Below, piece after piece: positions 45,843 through 56,235 of a stretch of 64,000 nucleotides of DNA. The notes under the pieces were generated by a model. That model ran no database searches. It was not told where the DNA came from and saw only the letters and a list, made by a program, of their open reading frames with translations. The DNA comes from Ophiosphaerella korrae. Lineage: Eukaryota > Ascomycota > Dothideomycetes > Pleosporales > Phaeosphaeriaceae. The translations under genes and the position numbers were made by a program. The stretch is from assembly GCA_028456385.1 (NCBI GenBank), contig JALNQF010000022.1:310001-374000 (forward strand), given 5' to 3'. Each line of letters opens with the position of its first letter. The first letter of the stretch is position 1.

Positions 45843-47964
45843 GTCGAAGCGTGCGAAGTGTGAGATGAGAAGAGTCGAGATAAGATGCGAGCTACCGATA
45901 TAATCCCAAGACCTGTAACGATCGCTGGTAGTAGCAGTATAAATAAATGGCCGCGTCAACGATCTTGTAGAATATATTAACCAGGGTTTGAGAGCAGAAG
46001 CAAAGCATGCGGTTTAAGAGCCCGAAAGGGTCAGCCGCTAGATCCATGGCAAGTGGCACGGGAATGGAAGCGTAGCCGGCAACAGAGTCGGTTGTGCAGG
46101 CTTTAGAGATTGGAGACTGGATACAAGCCGACAAGCATTCCGTCATGCTACGGCAGCGTTGACGGGTGCCACTAGTGGTAAAGAAGGACAGTTGTATCCA
46201 TACGGTATATACGAGTTTTAAAAGTAAGATAGAGCCTAGGGCGTTCCTTGAGATAGGTGCACTGGCAAACTTTGTATCCGCTGAGGGGGCTTGGTGAAGG
46301 GGTGACAGAGAGTGTCATAACCCAAAGCAGCTTAGCATAATATACGATACACATGCCAGCTTTATTTGGTAAGAGGTATTATACCGTATCCCGGCCTCGC
46401 GTGCCGTATTTCGTCATGGCTGGTTGCGGGGAGGGTGGCGGAACTGCATCGCGGCACTTTAATGCCAAGATAGTAGTAGTACTTTCCTTGTTTGGGATTT
46501 AGCGGGTCTAGACGACGATAATAAGCGCGCAGATATCTCGGTCAAATAGCACGTGGTGTTGACCCAAAGAATGTTACGCTCGGCTTTTCAAGCCTTGCAG
46601 TACCGTGTAGACTTTCCATGGGCTGTGACTGTCTTCATCGTCCTCATGGCCTCGTGTGCTTGTGGTTTGCCTCTATTTGTTTTTGCCACGCAGGTCAGGC
46701 ACTATTCCAAGCAACATTCGTACCGCCTAAAAGCTTGTCCGTTTGTTAGCATAACGAGTAACATATAAACATCGAAGATAGAAGGTATAGGCAATAAGGA
46801 TGGGTTCACGCTTTAAAAACCGAATACAGCAGATCAATTTTATTTATCTATTTATCCAATCAATAGACAGCATATTTTAGCCCCTGAAAAACTTTGCACA
46901 TGCACCGCTAATATCTACATCTGAGGTTTCTAAGTGTATGAGATGTAGTATTTAACTAGGTAGCTATTCAGAGCGACTCTACTGCCAGCACTACTTAGGC
47001 CTAGGCTGCTCCTGCTTCTTTGCCTCCTCCGTTATCTAAGCTACGTCAAATTGGTTCATGTCACAGCCATATCACCCCTCCAGTTATATTCGATATTAGC
47101 AACATATTGTTATGACGGAGTTCGTAAATTCAATCCACCCTATCTAAAGATGTCATGATAGCAGGCTACTAGTAGTATATCTGCTCCTCCGCGGTGCGCT
47201 CTATAGGTACATGGATAGCTGGGTAGGTACACACAGCTTTGGAATCTCCTTACCCGAAATACGTGACCCATAAGTCAGTATACCTAGGCAAGCAACCTAA
47301 ACGTATATTCGAAAGATAATATAGCATATTACCTACTCAGTGTATACATTTAGCTCCAGTCAAGAAAGAGCGATCTCCCATCTTTGAAGTTGACTAAAGG
47401 GCAAGAGAAGAGTGAGATGCAAAAAGGAAAAAAAAAAAGCAATGCTAGGTACCTAGCTAGGTAGTCATATACTAGAGAGACTCCACGACTCCACGACTAC
47501 AGTGATACAGGGCCATGCGCATCTCAGGCCCGCTGAAACGTACTAACCACCTGGGCATAATACGATTTAGCTCCGCGGAGGCAGAAAAGTATCAGTGGTT
47601 TGTGGTTAAACATAAATCAACAGGCCGGTGCACGCCTCCGTTGTTCTGCATACTGTTGAAATGCATCAATAGGTAATGGCGACGCATTAGACTCAGATTC
47701 AGTCTCGCAACGTATTGATCATTTATATTTTATCCATGATAACAGCCTGTCTTTTGAAGCATAGCAATCATTTTCCATAAATTCAGCTCAGATTTCCAAA
47801 GTTTATGCAGATCAGAGGTCATGCTAAATATTCTAAAGTTAGGTTCATATGACGTGGTAATAGCAAGATGACCTCCAACTTCAAGCACCAACCTCTTAAC
47901 CATGAATAGAATTACATATGACCCCTGAAGAACCTGCCAGGCTTTTCTTCAGACATCACTAAAT
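45843..47964. other. AT-rich gene-poor block (left part)
   Basis: Composition drops to visibly AT-rich from about 46.5 kb. A 66-codon frame from an ATG at 46571 to 46768 encodes a hydrophobic segment (VTVFIVLMASCACGLPLFVF) but has no known relative. A tight cluster of CTAGGTA-type palindromes lies near 47445-47465 and a CTCCACGA tandem at about 47480. The rest shows only short frames. Confidence 0.45.
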
Positions 47965-49290
47965 GTGAGATTGAAAAATACAACCGCCAATACATCCTAC
48001 TTCTGCATCTCGTATGTCTGGGGCTTGATAGAATCTCGGCATAGAATTCTCCTTAACAATGAGAATTTTTTCGTCCAAGATAACCTTTGGGACTTCCCAT
48101 ATATTGCACGGAAGAGATATCCCTTGACACCATTCTGGATTGATGCTATTTGAATCGACCGGTCAACTATCACTGAAATAAATCACCAAGTTGCTCAAAT
48201 GGGTAAAACTTACGCACAGGCTAAGCGCGCGATTGCATGGCTGGGACGTGGTGATACCGTGGTACAATACGTTGCTTGCGGCATGTGGAGTCAGAGTTTG
48301 GCGTGTGGTAGATTCTCAACACGGCAAACCTGGTCAAAGATGTTTCTCAACGCTCCTGGGGGCTGGTTCGCTCCAAAACAACAACAACGAATACTGGTGA
48401 CCACCACGTATCTCTCAGGATTTGGCGCTCACTAAGCAAGTTTCACTGCTCGTTGGTGATTCTGAAATTGACGCTGAGCTTGATGCGAAAGTCATAGCTC
48501 ATGTTAAAAGACCTGACTTCGAGTTGCACACCACTTCGGAACCGGGTTTCCAAACATATAGAAGAATTTTGAACGATTTAGGATAGCTGAAAGATATGAA
48601 TTCGATCTGCCTAATTAGCGAGTTGCTGCACCGAGAATGCTTAGTATTTCGCGATCGAGTTTACTCTATCTTATCACTCTCTTGGGACGAACCGAAATTG
48701 ACTATGGATTATGGCTCCTCAAAAACAGGGTTTCTATATCACATTGTGCAATTCTATTAAACTTCAATGTGCATTTGTTTTATTGGGGTAACTGGACGTA
48801 ATCTGAGGCCGCCACATCCCCCCTGAAAAGAGATATCAAGGTTAGATGTCGAGATCAAATTCTCTCTGTTGGACAAGATTTATGGGGCACAATCTTGTGC
48901 AAGTTACGGAAATTACATACCTCCCGACTATCAGCTAGAATTGGGCCAAATGATTTGCTCAAACCAAGTCTGTGAGACTAGGGGCGGCCATTTGTGTCAC
49001 TCAGGTGGACGGAGGACTCACTCCGACGGGGATCGGTGATCGGATAACATGGCTACCTCCAGGGCGTTTGAATGTTACTACTTTAGACGATGGTAGCTTG
49101 CTGAAAACGCAGACTAGCTATGGGGATATATTCATCTTAAGTTTTAATCCGTTCGGAGGTTTCGGTGACGTTGTAGCTTCAAATTGGAGAGATGTCTCTG
49201 TCAAAATCTGTAGAAAAGCAAGGCAAAGAGCAATATGCATGGAGTTCAACATAGTATTGCAGAGAAAAAACTCCGAATATATGTAGCTGG
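47965..49290 (+). pseudogene. Decayed HET-domain (heterokaryon incompatibility) gene
   Basis: Three stop-separated fragments keep the HET domain order. First: FCISYVWG, RHRILLNNENFFVQDNLWDF and FWIDAI, where the Cys expected after WIDAI (WIDAICINQ in intact genes) is a TGA stop. Second, in the same frame after that stop: STITEINHQVAQMGKTYAQAK and AIAWLG, matching the HET segment 'V..M..IY..A..V..WLG'. Third, about 48613-48760: RECLVFRDRVYSILSLSW and a DYGSS tail, the RDRVYALLSL motif of the same family. A further stretch 48972-49286 may be the C-terminal part. Frame breaks and stops make a functional product unlikely. HET proteins trigger cell death on fusion of incompatible strains; this copy looks dead. 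Boundaries are approximate. Confidence 0.75.
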
Positions 49291-49928
49291 CGACAGAACA
49301 TTAATTTGTACTCTTTCTCCGGTCAACCCTGGAGAATGAACTTGGAAAGACTTTTCTTTCAAATTGACTGTGGCAGTCATTTAATCCATTCATTGGTGGA
49401 CTTATACTATGGGGGATAATACTGGGTCGCCTATAACCTTGGAAGTCTAAAATGGCATTGTACACCAGGATTGGACGCTTGTCGAAGCAAGACACTACAA
49501 CTCTACCCTGGAGACCTTTGATGCCGAAAAAGATAAGATTTCTCCATCGATTTTTCGGTAGAGGTCAGACCTATACAATTGAATTTTTGGTCTAAAGGTG
49601 GGTGATTGCTACGGTATTGATGCCGAGCTCTTTCAACCGCCTCCTTGACCATAGCAATACGAAATAGTCAATTGTAAATCTAATAGAACATAATGGTAAA
49701 CGTAGAATTGTTTACGATGGAGACGATAGTTTGACAAACATTGCTGAGCTCCTGGCGGGGCACAATAGCTCAAGCCTCCCCCTGAATATCTCAGGAGTGA
49801 CGGTAGGAATGGCAAGAAAACCAACGCCATCGCTATGCCGTTTACACACATCTATCCATTGCATCAGTAGATGTCCCTACTGTTGATACTTCATAGGCTG
49901 ACCCGGTAACAGCTCCTTCCCCTTGGCG
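49291..49928. other. AT-rich spacer
   Basis: AT-rich sequence between the decayed HET gene and the G-patch gene. No gene recognised; the last part is the G-patch 3' flank. Confidence 0.4.
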
Positions 49929-50624
49929 CTAGCCGTCCAGTTGACCAAGGTACTGCTCGACCTCGTCATTCCCGTAGAACAGCTTCTGTAACTTTTCGTG
50001 TTTTCTCTTGTCAATCTTCGCTAATCTTCTGACTTTGCCTGCGTCCAGCCTCCCCTCTCTAATCTCTCCCGCGCTAGCACCCCCGAGTGCTTTCTTCTTC
50101 TCGTGCTCCCTCTTGTCGGCACCCAGACCAAGCCTGTCCTTCTTTTCTCGGGCCACAATTGGAAAAAGCATGCCTTGTCCACTGGCACCGAGCCCAATTC
50201 GCGCATCTACATCGTAACCATGTTTTTTCATGAACCTTAAGCCCATCCTTGTACGATCGATAGCTGAAGGTGTATGGGTTCGGGGCAAGGCAGCTTGATG
50301 TGCAGGACTGAGGAAGTGCATGCGCGGGTCCAGTTCTTTGACTGGCTGGCTACAAATGGCGCATAACGGGTAAGCCTCAGGTCTCAGCTGGGGCTGTCCG
50401 TTGGGAAACATAATTGCGAGATATTTCTCTGCGACAGTCGTGCCGATTGTGGACGAGGCTGTTCCCTTGACTGGTGCATCCGGCTTGGCGGAAACGAACT
50501 GGATGGGGTTTTTCCAAAGACCGCGGCCATATGCAGGCTGCTGTGCGAAAGGCGCCGTAGAGATGTCAGTGTCGTCAAAGCATGGGTCTGCTTCAGACTC
50601 GTCTTTGTCCCTGGTGGTGTTCAT
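49929..50624 (-). CDS. G-patch domain protein
   Basis: Single exon, 231 aa, start MNTTRDKDESEADPC. Residues ~85-125 contain a short Cys/His segment (CAICSQPVKELDPRMHFLSPAHQ), a putative zinc-binding turn. The G-patch follows (~135-175): GLRFMKKHGYDVDARIGLG then GQGMLFPI and KDRLGLGA, with the glycine spacing of the family. The C-terminal ~55 residues are basic and helical (KVRRLAKIDKRKHEKLQ). G-patch proteins usually activate DEAH RNA helicases in splicing or ribosome assembly; this one is closest in layout to the small GPANK1/GPATCH-like proteins, but the helicase partner is not deducible. Divergent from the SDR gene, 248 bp between starts. Confidence 0.88.
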   Translation of the reverse strand: MNTTRDKDESEADPCFDDTDISTAPFAQQPAYGRGLWKNPIQFVSAKPDAPVKGTASSTIGTTVAEKYLAIMFPNGQPQLRPEAYPLCAICSQPVKELDPRMHFLSPAHQAALPRTHTPSAIDRTRMGLRFMKKHGYDVDARIGLGASGQGMLFPIVAREKKDRLGLGADKREHEKKKALGGASAGEIREGRLDAGKVRRLAKIDKRKHEKLQKLFYGNDEVEQYLGQLDG

Positions 50625-50872
50625 GCTGGGTGGAAGAGTGCTAACTCAGGATGGAGTTTCGAGCGGCAACTTTGCGACAACGAAAAGAATGACATTGCCG
50701 CAAGGACATGGGAAATGTGGTTCAAGTCACAAACGACAACGGCAACGAGGCAGCTCTCCCACGCGTAATCACATGTCGATGACGCCACGTGCGTGAATGG
50801 GCTTGGCGAACCACCATGGTTCCGCGTTGTTGACCAGTCCTGTTCCGTCTGCCTGACCCTCATCCAGCAGCA

Positions 50873-52133
50873 ATGCCCGTCAATATCCTCGCGACCATCT
50901 TTGACCAAGGCCTGGACACGATCCCATTTGGCTGGACCATCCTGAAGGCTGCTCCGGTCTTTGCGTTGCTGTATCTTCTGAAATTGTACTTCAATGGCGC
51001 GGTCAACAAGTCGGAGCGGAATATGCATTCCAAGGTCATCATAGTAACAGTGAGCCACTCCTAGCCGCATATCTTCTGTAGATTCTGTGCTGACACGATA
51101 ATAGGGAGGCACAGCCGGCATAGGGGCCGAAGTAGTAAAAGGGCTTGCCTCGCGTGGCGCACAAATCGTCCTGCTCGTTCAACAGCCGCTTTCCGATCCG
51201 TTTCTTGTGGATTATATCGAAGACCTGCGAGCACAAACAGACAACGAGCTAATCACCGCCGAAAATGTCGACCTCACGTCTTTGCATAGCATTCGGTTGT
51301 TCGCAACGAAATGGGTCGACAACGCACCCCCACGTCGGCTGGATATGATCGTCCTCTGCGCAAACACAATGACACCGGCAGGTGGAAAATTCACAACAAC
51401 GGAAGACGGTCTCGAGTCGACTTGGGGCTTGAACTATATGGCTAACTTCCACTTGCTGAGCATTTTGAGCCCAGCACTTCGAGCACAACCACCGGACAGA
51501 GATGTTCGCATCATTTTCGGGACATGCAGCGCATACATGGGCGGCAAGCTCCCAGATTTTAGCACGAAATTGAAGCCTTCAGACCCGAAGAAAGAAGAGA
51601 AGATGGAGCCAGGTGTCTACGCAAACTCCAAATTGGCTCTCATGACTTTTGCTGTAGCCTTCCAGAAGCACCTGTCCAACTACGCCCGACCCGATAAAAA
51701 GCCTATGAATGCACGTGTCATCATGGTCGACCCAGGCTGGACTCGTACGCCTGGTATGCGGCGATTTCTTACAGTTGGCTCGCTCTGGTGTCTGGCTTTA
51801 TATCTCTTCATGTGGCCAGTATGGTGGCTAGTATTGAAGAGCGGTGATCAGGGCGCGCAGACATTTTTATATGCTGCTATGGAAGCCCAGTGGGGCAGAG
51901 GAGAGGGCAGTTACTTCCTGAAGGAATGTAGAAGGATCACCTGGACGAAGAAGGAGATAGAAGATGAAGCGGTGCAAAAACAACTCTGGGAGACCAGTTC
52001 AAAAACAGTCGAGATATTGGAAAAAGAGAGTGCCAAGCGGAGGGCATTCGAGAAGAAAGAAGCCGAAAAGACAGAAGGTAAGGGCACTGTGAAGGAAAGT
52101 AGTAAAGAAGTGAAGCAACGAAAAGCAAAATAA
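50873..52133 (+). CDS. Membrane-anchored short-chain dehydrogenase/reductase
   Basis: Exons 50873-51049 and 51105-52133; the 55-bp intron (GTGAGC..AATAG) joins KVIIVTGGTAGIG. Product 401 aa. An N-terminal helix (WTILKAAPVFALLYLLKLYF, ~21-40) should anchor it to a membrane. The Rossmann motif TGGTAGIG lies at ~59-66. The active-site triad is present as Ser in GTCSAYMGGKL, then Tyr and Lys in VYANSKLA (~231-236). A second hydrophobic stretch (LWCLALYLFMWPVWWLVL) comes near 295. The C-terminus is a K/E-rich tail of ~60 residues. Resembles the retinol-dehydrogenase/3-ketosteroid-reductase-like SDRs that act on lipid substrates at the ER; substrate unknown. Confidence 0.9.
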
Positions 52134-52814
52134 GGGCTTCAGGCATTTTGAGCATATAGACGTAGTGCAAGCCTGATCTATAGAAATGAGATTACCTAAT
52201 TTACCACATCAGCCAGTCTCATTGACAGCTTACAGCCACATCATGAGGCCAGAAGTTCCGCGAGCGGCCTCTATTTAAATGCTTGCTCTTTTCGATACGA
52301 GGGTGGCATGTGTAGGCTGATGGTGGCGTGCGTGGAAAGCAGATGAGCCGCATGTGGATCAGCGGGAAGAGTGGGCCCGGCTCCCTGCATGATGCCTGCG
52401 TTTACGCGTCATAAAACCGTGACTCCCACGCGTGATAGACAACGACCCTTCATCTCTTGTGAATCAAAATAAAACTGTCGACGAGTACAGAAATAAAGCA
52501 GCACGGCGGTTGTACAATTGCCGCATCAACGGATCGATTACAAATTACTAAAGCCAACAACTATTTGCGTCCATCATCGCCTCTTCAAAATTCAACATCA
52601 AGCCTCTCAACTATCTCATAAATCAATAGACGTTACGTCCATATCCACCAAAAAAATCAACAAGGTATAATGCAAAACCATTCTTACAAAGAATGATAAC
52701 GTCACGTCGTTAGAAAAGCGTTTCGAACCAGAAGGGCCACCCCGCTCAGAATGCTCGTCTCCAAAAGTCGAATCCGTGTGCTTGAAATTTGTTTGGGTTT
52801 GGGCGGCTTGGCGA
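52134..52814. other. Intergenic, convergent
   Basis: 680 bp between the SDR stop and the stop of the small predicted GPI protein. No gene recognised. Confidence 0.4.
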
Positions 52815-53384
52815 TTACAGGGCAAACATACCGATGAAACCAAGTGCGGCACCGACGCCTGCACCTAGCGCAGCAGCAGGGTAGGGTGCTGAATTGGCCG
52901 TGGGCGCAGCAGCCGAGGAGCGGGCAGGACTCGCTGAGAGAGTTGGCGTATGTACACCTGACAGGCTTGTAGAGTTCATACCAGTAGGACGGGCGCTAAT
53001 AGTGCCCACGGAAGAAACAGCGATAGACGAGGAGGGAGTAGGGGTCGGGGTCGCGACGACGGGGTACAACGCAGGCAACAAACTCTTCACATCCGAAGGA
53101 AGAGCTTGATACCAGGCAGGCGTGTTTCCGGCGGAAAGAGACGATGCCATTTGAGCGGCAAAAGCAGACGACGAGGCGAGCGCATAGCTGACTGAATCAC
53201 GGGGTAGCGCGGTCGCAAGAACCATCAGAACGGATTGTTGAACAGCGGGACTGTAAAGCCAATGTTAGTCATGACGATCTCAATGTGCCGCGTGCTACGA
53301 CAGGCGCAAGACATACGGGAGGGAAGTCTGAGCGACGGCGCCGGCCGTGAGCGCAAACAACGCACCAAAACTACTAAACCGCAT
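52815..53384 (-). CDS. Small secreted, probably GPI-anchored protein
   Basis: Exons 53384-53317 and 53250-52815; the 66-bp intron (GTATGT, GACTAAC, TACAG) joins TSLPPAVQQSVLMV. Product 167 aa. Residues 1-18 are a textbook signal peptide (MRFSSFGALFALTAGAVAQ, cleavage likely after AVA). The mature part has a short helical region (YALASSSAFAAQMASSL, WYQALPSDVKSLLPALYP) and a Ser/Thr/Pro/Ala-rich stalk from ~95. The C-terminus (AAALGAGVGAALGFIGMFAL) is a hydrophobic tail of the kind that directs GPI attachment. No cysteines are seen. Related fungal proteins coat the cell wall; no known domain. The function is not assigned. Confidence 0.82.
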
Positions 53385-55030
53385 TTTCCAGCTTTGTTGA
53401 CGTTGACCAGGAACCCAATAAGAGATTTGCGCAACGGCAGAGGTGAGCGACGTCAGCGAATGTGGACCGTTACGCGTTCTGTAGAGAAAGACGGCAAAAG
53501 AGCGAAAACTGTAGAGATGAAGAAGGGTGTGATTTGGGGGATCCCCGGCTGTATATGAAACGGGAGGCGGCTCGACTCTTTGGGGGTTCACGATGATCCT
53601 GGGGGGCGGCTAGCCAACAATATGGCAGCGCTTTGGCATTTAAGATTGCGACAAGGCTGGAGCCGTGATTAGATGTAGGTCAGCGCAGTGATTCGCTGGC
53701 AACGCTGTAAATGTTACCATTAGTCCACGTCTGGGGCGCTGTGAAACTCAGTCACATTTTTGTGCTCTTCGACCTGGACCCTTTTCATGCGCCAAAGACT
53801 TACTGCTCTGAGCTGCCACCCACGCGCTGAAGAGAGTATGGTGAACCGTGGTACCGCCTTGCGCTCGCGTGCAGACCGTGTCTCATCTTATAAGCACAGA
53901 AGAAGCTTAATTAGTAGGCCAATCAGCGCCCTTTGTACGCGGTCAGCCAGTGCCTCATTCCCACTTTTTAAGCATCGCACGGCCTTGTAATTAACTGTCG
54001 TCAGGGCAGCACATCCCTGGTCCGATGTGTGTGAGGCTGCTGAAGAGACTGATTGCCTATGACCTGTGTACTTCGGTCTCGAAAGACGAGTCGAACTGTG
54101 TGTGTCTCGTGCCTAACAATCCATCACGTTGGCGCTGACCGAACTAGCATTGTCACTAACTCTCACCGACAAGCCACAGCGCGCATCCTAATTATCATCC
54201 GGCAATCGGCTTGGTTGCCCAGTTCTCTTAGCTCATTTGCCCGCCTCGTGAAGTTCGTTGATACTTAGAGCGCGTGATTGGTGGAGTCACGTGATGTTCC
54301 AGGTCGGAGAACATTTATTGCTTAGGTACATAGGTTGGTATTGATCAGATCGTGTAGAGCTTGCAGACAGCTTCATCTAATTCTTAAACACACCTGAAGT
54401 CCGTGAACCACGCAGTGCCTGTACCCTACCTGTCTAGCGTTTGAGTTTCAAAATTGCTGGCACTGTTGTCGCTGTTTCGTTTGGGTTGATCGAGAGATAG
54501 GTACTCAAACCTTGCAAGCAGGCCTGCACAAAACTCTTTGTTCTACCCACTAGTTTTGACTGCAGTCTTGCTTAGATACCTAGTGATAGGATTTCGTTTG
54601 TTGTGTTTGGTGTGCCGCGAATTCGTCCCTGCGCGTCAAGACTCTGGGTCGGTAGGTACAGGTTCACCCTTTCCATCAAATTGTTCCTACCGGTAGTACC
54701 GCGTCACAAGAAAGACCTGTAACCCGATTCATTGAACCACAAAGGTTAGCACCTAAATCAGCATGTCATCGAATTAGGACACACGTCTATCAATCCAACC
54801 ATTTCCTAAAATTTTTAAGACCACACTTATTCAATCTACAAACGCGTCAGGTGCCTGTAAGATGGCCCGTGACACCATACCATGGATCAATAGGCCCTGG
54901 GGACGGATCTTCTGCAAGCCAACCTCAGTCTCCGGCAAGCATACGCCGACTTAATGGCGCGCAAAGAATATTGTCATGAAAATCACAGAGAATTTCGCCA
55001 TCTTGTTGCAAGGTCGCCAAAGTATTCATT
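53385..55030. other. Intergenic with AT-rich second half
   Basis: 1.6 kb holding the promoter of the small secreted protein and, from about 54.3 kb, AT-rich sequence with CCTAG-type motifs near 54578. Only short frames without recognisable content. Confidence 0.45.
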
Positions 55031-56235
55031 ATGGAACCAACAACTTATCTACCTGACCTTTTCCGGCGAAGCGACCTTCCCTACCATGCCCTGCAAACTG
55101 GGCTTTTAAAGCTCCCCACGCAGTCACCACAATATCACCACAATCTTCTCGATGCTGCAATTAGTGTCAAATCCCTTGAAGTACGATTGGGATATACTTT
55201 TAAAAACCGAATGATATGCATAGAAGCACTCAAATGTACTGGGCCAATTGGCCTCTGTGCGCTGCGGCATGATCCATCATATGAATCGAAACAATCGTCT
55301 TGCGCTGTTGGGAGATCGCGTTCTTAATTTGTACGTAAATTTCATACATAAAGCAGATGTAAGGCAGGTAGTAACATTATACACCAACGTGTAGGGCTGT
55401 TTGTGAATCATGGTACTTGACAAAATACACGACTAGTAAGCGGGATAAGTTCGCTAATGGCTTAAGGCCGACCCGCCCCGTAGGAGAATATAACGATATG
55501 AACGCAAACTTGGTGTCTAGATTCGCACATGCCATAACAGGCGATTATCTGCAACTACACGAGTATGTACTGATGCCAGAAAGCGGTTCACCTGGCAGAA
55601 ATAGTATAGCAGAAGCTTTCGAAGCAGTTATTGGTGCTATATACGTGGATTCTAAATACAGGCTAGAATCCGTGAGAGATGTGATTAGAAGACTGAATAT
55701 AGGCGGCCATCAATTTTTTGAATCGCGAGAAGAACTCAAAGTCGCAGAAGATGATAAGACCATGTCTCGGGAAGGGCAACCATCCACTACACAAAAAGAG
55801 TCGCTGGAAAGCGCTTTAGGAAAGCTAGGCAACCTGGGGCCGCAGACCCATGTTCAGAAGCCTAGGCAGGCAGGAAAGATCAAAGACATGCCGATGGAGA
55901 GCGATATTGCAAGTGGGAGCCCTTCGGGATTGCCTGTTCGACCATTGCCGCTCCCTGATTCACGAGCGTTGCTCGAAACATCTATTACTAGGACTAGAAG
56001 CGAGATACAAGCAACCAAACTCGACCTCCGAAGGATGCAGCATGAAATCAATAACCTCAAGCTCGTAAAGAAATCTGCACCCAATCAAATGGGAAATGCG
56101 GTCGAGAAAGCAATAAGCGGTAATAACAGGCTGAGGCGGCTTGGAACAAGCTCCAGTATCGCTACAAATATTTCAGCAATAATTCGTCTACTGGAGGAAG
56201 AGGTAGGTAAATATAAACAAGGAAATAAACAGTGA
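55031..56235 (+). CDS. RNase III-domain gene, frameshifted
   Basis: Exon-like pieces: 55031 to ~55275, ~55281-55330 and 55395-56235. The second boundary is a normal intron (GTACGT..TGTAG, 64 bp) joining LNLAVCESWY. The first is not: from LGYTFKNRMICIEALKC the frame runs on, but the next family motif, RNNRLALLGDRVLNL, lies one base over, and no AG occurs between them to serve as an acceptor. So the gene carries a one-base frameshift, or the assembly does. Starting at the ATG at 55281 would leave 296 aa. Later parts (NANLVSRFAHAI, AEAFEAVIGAIYVDS, 155 residues of disordered tail with a C-terminal coiled coil) are intact. Two of the usual RNase III acidic residues are absent (ERLE became NRLA), so catalysis is doubtful. 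No dsRNA-binding domain is seen. Confidence 0.6.
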
